DNA from: JALYQB01 sp035640155
GTDB taxonomy: Bacteria; Actinomycetota; Actinomycetes; Mycobacteriales; Pseudonocardiaceae
Assembly (NCBI GenBank): GCA_035640155.1
Contig: DASQWR010000241.1
Location: 1-15,121 of the forward strand
Direction of reading: 5' to 3'
Length of the DNA: 15,121 nucleotides
Shown: piece by piece, positions 14,090 through 15,121 of the stretch
Numbering within the stretch: position 1 is the first letter of the stretch
Layout of the letters: the number at the start of each line of letters is the position of its first letter
Translations under genes and position numbers: made by a program
Notes under the pieces: generated by a model
The model's database searches: none
What the model was told of the DNA's origin: nothing
What the model saw: the letters and a program-made list of their open reading frames with translations, nothing else

Positions 14090-14128
14090 ATGACCACCGA
14101 CGCGCTGCAGTGCGCGGAGGCGGCCTGA
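14090..14128 (+). CDS. Possible 12-residue leader peptide upstream of the zincin-like gene
   Basis: ATG at 14090 opens a 12-codon frame, MTTDALQCAEAA, whose TGA (14126-14128) overlaps the next ATG by one base (TGATG). This arrangement is typical of translational coupling by termination-reinitiation. The frame ends across GGAGG (14116-14120), the ribosome site of the main gene. It sits just after a candidate -10, so it could be translated from a leaderless transcript. It is short, so chance cannot be excluded. Confidence 0.35.
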   Translation: MTTDALQCAEAA

Positions 14129-14613
14129 TGGTCGCCGGCCGGGGCACCCGTACGCGCCTGCGCAGGCACCGGGACCGGCGCGGCCGGGGGATCCGCGGCG
14201 TGCTGTACCCCACCGCCCTGCCCGCAGCGCGCAGCCGATCGGAACGGTTCGACGCGACCGTGCTGGACGCCCTGGAACCGATCGACGAGCGCTGGCACTC
14301 CGAGCTGCAACGGCTCGACGTCGCAGTCGACGACGTACCCGAGGTGACCGACTCCGATCCGGCCACCGTGGAGTGGGGCAGCGACGTCGTCGAGGACGGC
14401 AAGGTGCCGCTGGCCCGGCTGGTCCCGGCCGGCGTCGACCGGCGGGGCTTGCCCACCCGGGCCCGCATCGTCCTCTACCGGCGACCTCTGGAGTCACGCG
14501 CGCACGGGGGGGCTGACCTTGCGGACCTCGTGCACGAGGTGCTGGTGGAGCAGGTGGCCGCGTTCCTCGGCGTCGACCCGGACACCGTGGACGGCCCCAC
14601 CGCCGACGGGTGA
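14128..14613 (+). CDS. Metallopeptidase (zincin-like) family protein with degenerate active-site motif
   Basis: This 161-residue protein is the counterpart of Rv3259 and is usually annotated as a metallopeptidase family (Zincin_1-like) protein. Conserved blocks are RHRDRRGRGIRG near the N-terminus, RSRSERFDATVLDALEPIDERW (36-57), a middle region ending PLARLVPAGVD, and RARIVLYRRPLE. The would-be zinc helix reads LVHEVLVEQVAAFLGVD: H136 and E137 are present, but position 140 is Val and 142 is Gln, so HExxH is not formed. As I recall it, the mycobacterial relative shows the same change, so this is a family trait and peptidase activity is doubtful. Start: ATG with GGAGG at 7 nt. It ends 9 bp from the convergent gene. 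Confidence 0.85.
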   Translation: MVAGRGTRTRLRRHRDRRGRGIRGVLYPTALPAARSRSERFDATVLDALEPIDERWHSELQRLDVAVDDVPEVTDSDPATVEWGSDVVEDGKVPLARLVPAGVDRRGLPTRARIVLYRRPLESRAHGGADLADLVHEVLVEQVAAFLGVDPDTVDGPTADG

Positions 14614-14622
14614 GCGCGAGGG

Positions 14623-15121
14623 TTACTCCTGGGGGTCCGTAGGGCGGCGTGACGGCACGGCAGCGCTCACGGCGAGCAGCGCGACCGCCGCCTGGCCGAG
14701 AAGCAGGGCGATGCGGCCGGCGTCCGAACGGTCCACCCGCACCTCGGCCCCCTCCCCGGGAACCTCCACCGCGGCCTGGTGGCCCCACGCACGCACCACC
14801 GGCACCGGCGTGCCGTCCACGCTGGCGCGCCACCCCGGCTCGTCGTTGGCGGCGAGCACCAGCAGCCGCTGCGCTGCACCGGGCGCTACCCGCACCGCCA
14901 CGCTCGGCGGTACTGCCGGCACCCCCACCCGAGTCGTCGCGGCGGCCACCGGAGGCGAGGAGCCGGATCGGGCCTGCTCGGCGAGCTGCGGGCCCAGCAG
15001 CTCGGCTCCGGGGCTGGGCCGTACCACCCGCAGCACCGGCCGGCCGTCGCCGGTGGGTGGCGCCGGGTGAAGGAGTCCCCGGGACGCGGCAAGTACCTCC
15101 TGCCCTTGGGTGTCCTGGGGC
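14623..15121 (-). CDS. C-terminal part of a membrane protein, probably glycosyltransferase-associated; N-terminus off window
   Basis: The frame is open from the right edge to a TAA at 14623-14625, giving the last 165 residues. The segment AANDEPGWRASVDGTPVPVVRAWG resembles the beta-rich extracytoplasmic ends of large actinobacterial membrane glycosyltransferase or YfhO-type proteins, where a Gly-Trp-containing strand is followed by a pair of hydrophobic helices. A hydrophobic segment (ALLLGQAAVALLAVSAAVP) lies near the C-terminus, followed by a short polar tail. In related genomes, as I recall, a large family 2 glycosyltransferase gene often stands near the zincin-like and DUF3499 genes. The catalytic part is not visible, so the assignment is tentative. 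Confidence 0.6.
   Translation of the reverse strand, partial: PQDTQGQEVLAASRGLLHPAPPTGDGRPVLRVVRPSPGAELLGPQLAEQARSGSSPPVAAATTRVGVPAVPPSVAVRVAPGAAQRLLVLAANDEPGWRASVDGTPVPVVRAWGHQAAVEVPGEGAEVRVDRSDAGRIALLLGQAAVALLAVSAAVPSRRPTDPQE

Noticed and set aside
14017..14127. tRNA, CRISPR, IS element or origin in this gap or elsewhere in the window
   Set aside because: No cloverleaf, spaced identical repeats, transposase frames or DnaA-box clusters were seen.

Overview
This window is very GC-rich, densely packed chromosomal DNA from an actinomycete. GTG and TTG starts are common, genes overlap by 4 bp, and every recognisable gene is of actinobacterial type. The gene order closely follows the Mycobacterium tuberculosis Rv3242c-Rv3259 block as I remember it: comF, lpqB, mtrB, mtrA, tmk, ahcY, an amino-acid permease, manA, the TobH-like SIS protein, manB, a DUF3499 gene and a zincin-like gene. 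The rubredoxin/alkB genes of mycobacteria are absent. A cation diffusion facilitator (CDF) gene and a Trm112-like gene are present. A member of the Pseudonocardiales is my best guess, but the lineage is an inference from gene content and style.

Layout. Everything from 1 to 14016 is on the minus strand, so it is transcribed right to left. From the right: DUF3499 protein (13639-14016); manB (12177-13559); Trm112-like protein (11862-12140); TobH-like SIS protein (10727-11857); manA (9418-10716); CDF transporter (8446-9369); APC permease (6874-8394); ahcY (5329-6819); tmk (4648-5298); mtrA (3906-4592); mtrB (2245-3909); lpqB (527-2248); and a ComF-family gene cut by the left edge (1-420). The only plus-strand gene is a zincin-like protein (14128-14613), divergent from DUF3499 across about 110 bp. 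A minus-strand membrane protein, probably a glycosyltransferase-type protein, is cut by the right edge (14623-15121). No stretch longer than 300 bp lacks a gene; the longest gaps are 421-526 and 14017-14127.

Functions. mtrA-mtrB-lpqB is the actinobacterial two-component system with its lipoprotein partner, which coordinates cell-wall growth, division and replication; its stop and start codons interlock. tmk and ahcY supply dTDP and clear S-adenosylhomocysteine. ManA (fructose-6-P to mannose-6-P) and ManB (mannose-6-P to mannose-1-P) supply activated mannose for glycolipids and glycans. The TobH-like SIS protein and the small Trm112-like protein lie between them in one tight cluster.

What stands out. 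I see no wholly new multi-gene system. The unusual signals are a run of short in-frame tandem duplications in non-conserved parts of proteins: a 15-bp array inside the ComF zinc finger, a 15-bp array at the manA 3' end, a 21-bp duplication in the Trm112-like tail, and a 15-bp duplication in the permease tail. There is also a possible 12-codon leader peptide joined by TGATG to the zincin-like gene, loss of the HExxH motif in that zincin-like protein, and paired hairpins in front of ahcY.
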